Position numbers and translations under genes: made by a program. This document shows positions 13,190 to 14,642 of a stretch of DNA of 14,642 nt, piece by piece; the stretch's first letter is position 1, and each line of letters opens with the position of its first letter. The notes under the pieces were generated by a model. It saw only the letters and a program-made list of their open reading frames with translations, had not been told where the DNA came from and did not search any database. The DNA comes from Candidatus Zixiibacteriota bacterium (GTDB taxonomy: Bacteria > Zixibacteria > MSB-5A5 > SM1-73): contig JAOZNS010000046.1 in the NCBI GenBank assembly GCA_029933635.1, positions 1 through 14,642 of the forward strand. The letters are read 5' to 3'.

Positions 13190-14563
13190 ATGAAAAGGTT
13201 GCTGCCTTTTGTTTTTCTCCTCTTAGGGTTTTTGTTTTTTAGCATAAATATGATTCAGCTTGATCACGCTTGGGGAAAGGATAATAGGAGGAGTTTAAAG
13301 CTTTTCGAGGATCTACAGAAGATAATCATCTCCGTATCCAATTCGATTAAACCATCGGTGGTGCACATCGAGGTGGTGAAAAAGACTGGTCAGATAAAAT
13401 ATAAATCGTTGGCTTCCGGCTTGATCGTGGACAAGGACGGATTGATTCTCACCAATGAACATGTGGTGGACGATGCTAAAAGCATCACGGTAACCCTTCC
13501 CAGCAAGATCGAATATCCGGCAGAAATCATCGGGACGGATAAACAAACCGATCTGGCTCTGATAAAGATAGAGACGGACGAAGAACTTCTGGTGGCTAAA
13601 CTGGGCAACTCGGAGGAGGTGGAGGTGGGGGAATGGGTGATTGCCGTAGGTAACCCCTATGGATTTGATCGAACCGTATCGTTCGGAATAGTCAGTGGCA
13701 AGGGGAGAGTGCTCCCCAATCTTCCTATCGAAAATCAATTGATCAATGATTTCATCCAGACCGATGCTGCCATCGATCCGGGTTCTTCTGGAGGGCCCCT
13801 GGTGAATCTCAGAGGGGAGGTGGTGGGAATAAACTCCATCGGATTTGGGAGAGGGCAGGGTTTTACCATTCCCATAAATACAGCCAACGAGGTGAAAGGA
13901 AAACTGTTAGCCAGCGGCACCATCCAGCGAGGGTGGATCGGCATAGCCATCCAGCCATTAAGCCGGGATTATGCCCGATATTTTAACCATCCTCAGCTAA
14001 AGGGTGTTCTGATCTCAGACATCATTCCCGGCTCTCCTGCGGAGAAGGCTGGGCTTTTGTCCGGCGATATAGTTACGGAATACAATGGTAAGAAAGTAGC
14101 TGCAGAAAAGGAGGAGGATTTAAACAAGTTTCGGGTCTTGGTGTCGCAGAGCGAGGTGGGAAAACCTGCCCGGCTGAAGATAATCCGTGGAGATGTGGAC
14201 ACCAACATCGTTGTCCAAATATCCGAACAGCCAAAGGTGAAGGCGGATGAATTTGAAACCCCATTGGGCTTCACCGTAAAGGAGATCACCGACGTTATAT
14301 ACCGCCAATATATGTTGGACGATAAGGAGGGGGTGATGGTCTCCTTTGTGGAGGTGGGAGGAGTTGCCAGCACCGCCCTTTTGGAGGAGGAGGATGTGAT
14401 CAAAAAGGTGGAAGATTTCCAGATAAAAAGCTTAGATGACTTTAAGAAAAGCTTAGATCAGGTGAAGGATAAAAAACAGATAATGTTGACCGTGAAAAGA
14501 GGGAAAAATAAAAGATTCGTTTTGCTTCTGCCCGGACAAAAAAAGGAGCTACCAGAGCCGTAG
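13190..14563 (+). CDS. degP/htrA-like: DegP/HtrA (Do-like) serine protease with two PDZ domains
   Basis: ATG 13190 is chosen because AGGAGG (13180-13185) precedes it; an in-frame ATG at 13130 lacks a ribosome site. The 457-residue product begins with a hydrophobic signal or anchor (about 5-22), directing it to the envelope. The trypsin-like domain has the full triad: H91 (TNEHVVDD), D121 (TDLALIKI) and S200 in GSSGGPL. PDZ1 (about 244-335) includes GWIGIAIQPL and SPAEKAGLLSGDIV; PDZ2 (about 355-448) includes GVMVSFVEVGGVAS. This is the normal domain order and length of bacterial HtrA proteases, which degrade or refold damaged envelope proteins. The divergent activator gene suggests regulation at the shared promoter region. 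Confidence 0.95.
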   Translation: MKRLLPFVFLLLGFLFFSINMIQLDHAWGKDNRRSLKLFEDLQKIIISVSNSIKPSVVHIEVVKKTGQIKYKSLASGLIVDKDGLILTNEHVVDDAKSITVTLPSKIEYPAEIIGTDKQTDLALIKIETDEELLVAKLGNSEEVEVGEWVIAVGNPYGFDRTVSFGIVSGKGRVLPNLPIENQLINDFIQTDAAIDPGSSGGPLVNLRGEVVGINSIGFGRGQGFTIPINTANEVKGKLLASGTIQRGWIGIAIQPLSRDYARYFNHPQLKGVLISDIIPGSPAEKAGLLSGDIVTEYNGKKVAAEKEEDLNKFRVLVSQSEVGKPARLKIIRGDVDTNIVVQISEQPKVKADEFETPLGFTVKEITDVIYRQYMLDDKEGVMVSFVEVGGVASTALLEEEDVIKKVEDFQIKSLDDFKKSLDQVKDKKQIMLTVKRGKNKRFVLLLPGQKKELPEP

Positions 14564-14584
14564 AGGATTTTTCCTTTCAAATTT

Positions 14585-14599
14585 GTGGATTTTCTCCAC
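14585..14599 (+). terminator. Weak hairpin after the HtrA gene
   Basis: GTGGA-TTTTC-TCCAC is a short perfect 5-base stem about 20 bases after the stop codon, with no clear T-run behind it. It may be part of a terminator region; the window ends 43 bases later, so nothing more can be said. Confidence 0.2.
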
Positions 14600-14642
14600 C
14601 TTAGGTCCTGGAATCTTTCATAAAAAAGATCCTCAAAGATTT

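Overview
The window looks like chromosomal DNA from an uncultured bacterium of the FCB group or a neighbouring candidate phylum (Zixibacteria, KSB1, Latescibacteria or Marinimicrobia type). The basis is a very large exported protein ending in a type IX-secretion-like C-terminal domain (motif QNYPNPFNP), two sigma-54 activators, a histidine-kinase-type ATPase fused to an extracytoplasmic beta-propeller, and intergenic DNA full of short GTAG-headed hairpins. The assignment is by style only; there is no rRNA or marker gene to fix it.

Layout. Positions 1-124 may hold the 3' end of a gene entering from the left. 214-2292 is an atypical membrane histidine kinase with its probable sensor at the C-terminus. 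2293-2686 is a regulatory gap with a sigma-70-type promoter, a sigma-54-type promoter candidate and a palindrome. 2687-5926 encodes a 1079-residue secreted multidomain protein. 5927-6547 is a hairpin-rich gap with a strong stem after the gene, a possible branched RNA, several REP-like repeats, and the promoter and leader hairpin of the next gene. 6548-8008 is an NtrC-type response regulator with several altered key residues. It converges on a LysR-type regulator (8023-8931, minus). The LysR gene is divergent from an unrecognised 263-residue gene (9151-9942), with operator-like repeats between them; that gene ends in a good intrinsic terminator. A tRNA-Ser(UGA) lies on the minus strand at 10049-10135. 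Next comes a small gene on the minus strand (10293-10821) that appears broken by one extra base and looks like a PD-(D/E)XK-type nuclease relative. After a gap of about 310 bases with further repeats, a GAF-AAA+-HTH sigma-54 activator (11133-13010, minus) is transcribed divergently from a DegP/HtrA protease (13190-14563, plus). The two promoters appear to share one -35 hexamer.

How the genes may work together. The window is regulator-rich. Kinase, exported protein and response regulator are consecutive on the plus strand and may form one signalling and cell-surface module, although each has its own control region. The GAF activator and HtrA are a natural pair for regulating envelope protein quality control. 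These links are inferred from position only. The most unusual points are the inverted-topology kinase, the response regulator with a substituted Walker B aspartate and receiver lysine, the GTAG-hairpin repeats with covarying stems, and the nuclease-like gene whose 5' half is found only by reading through a frameshift.
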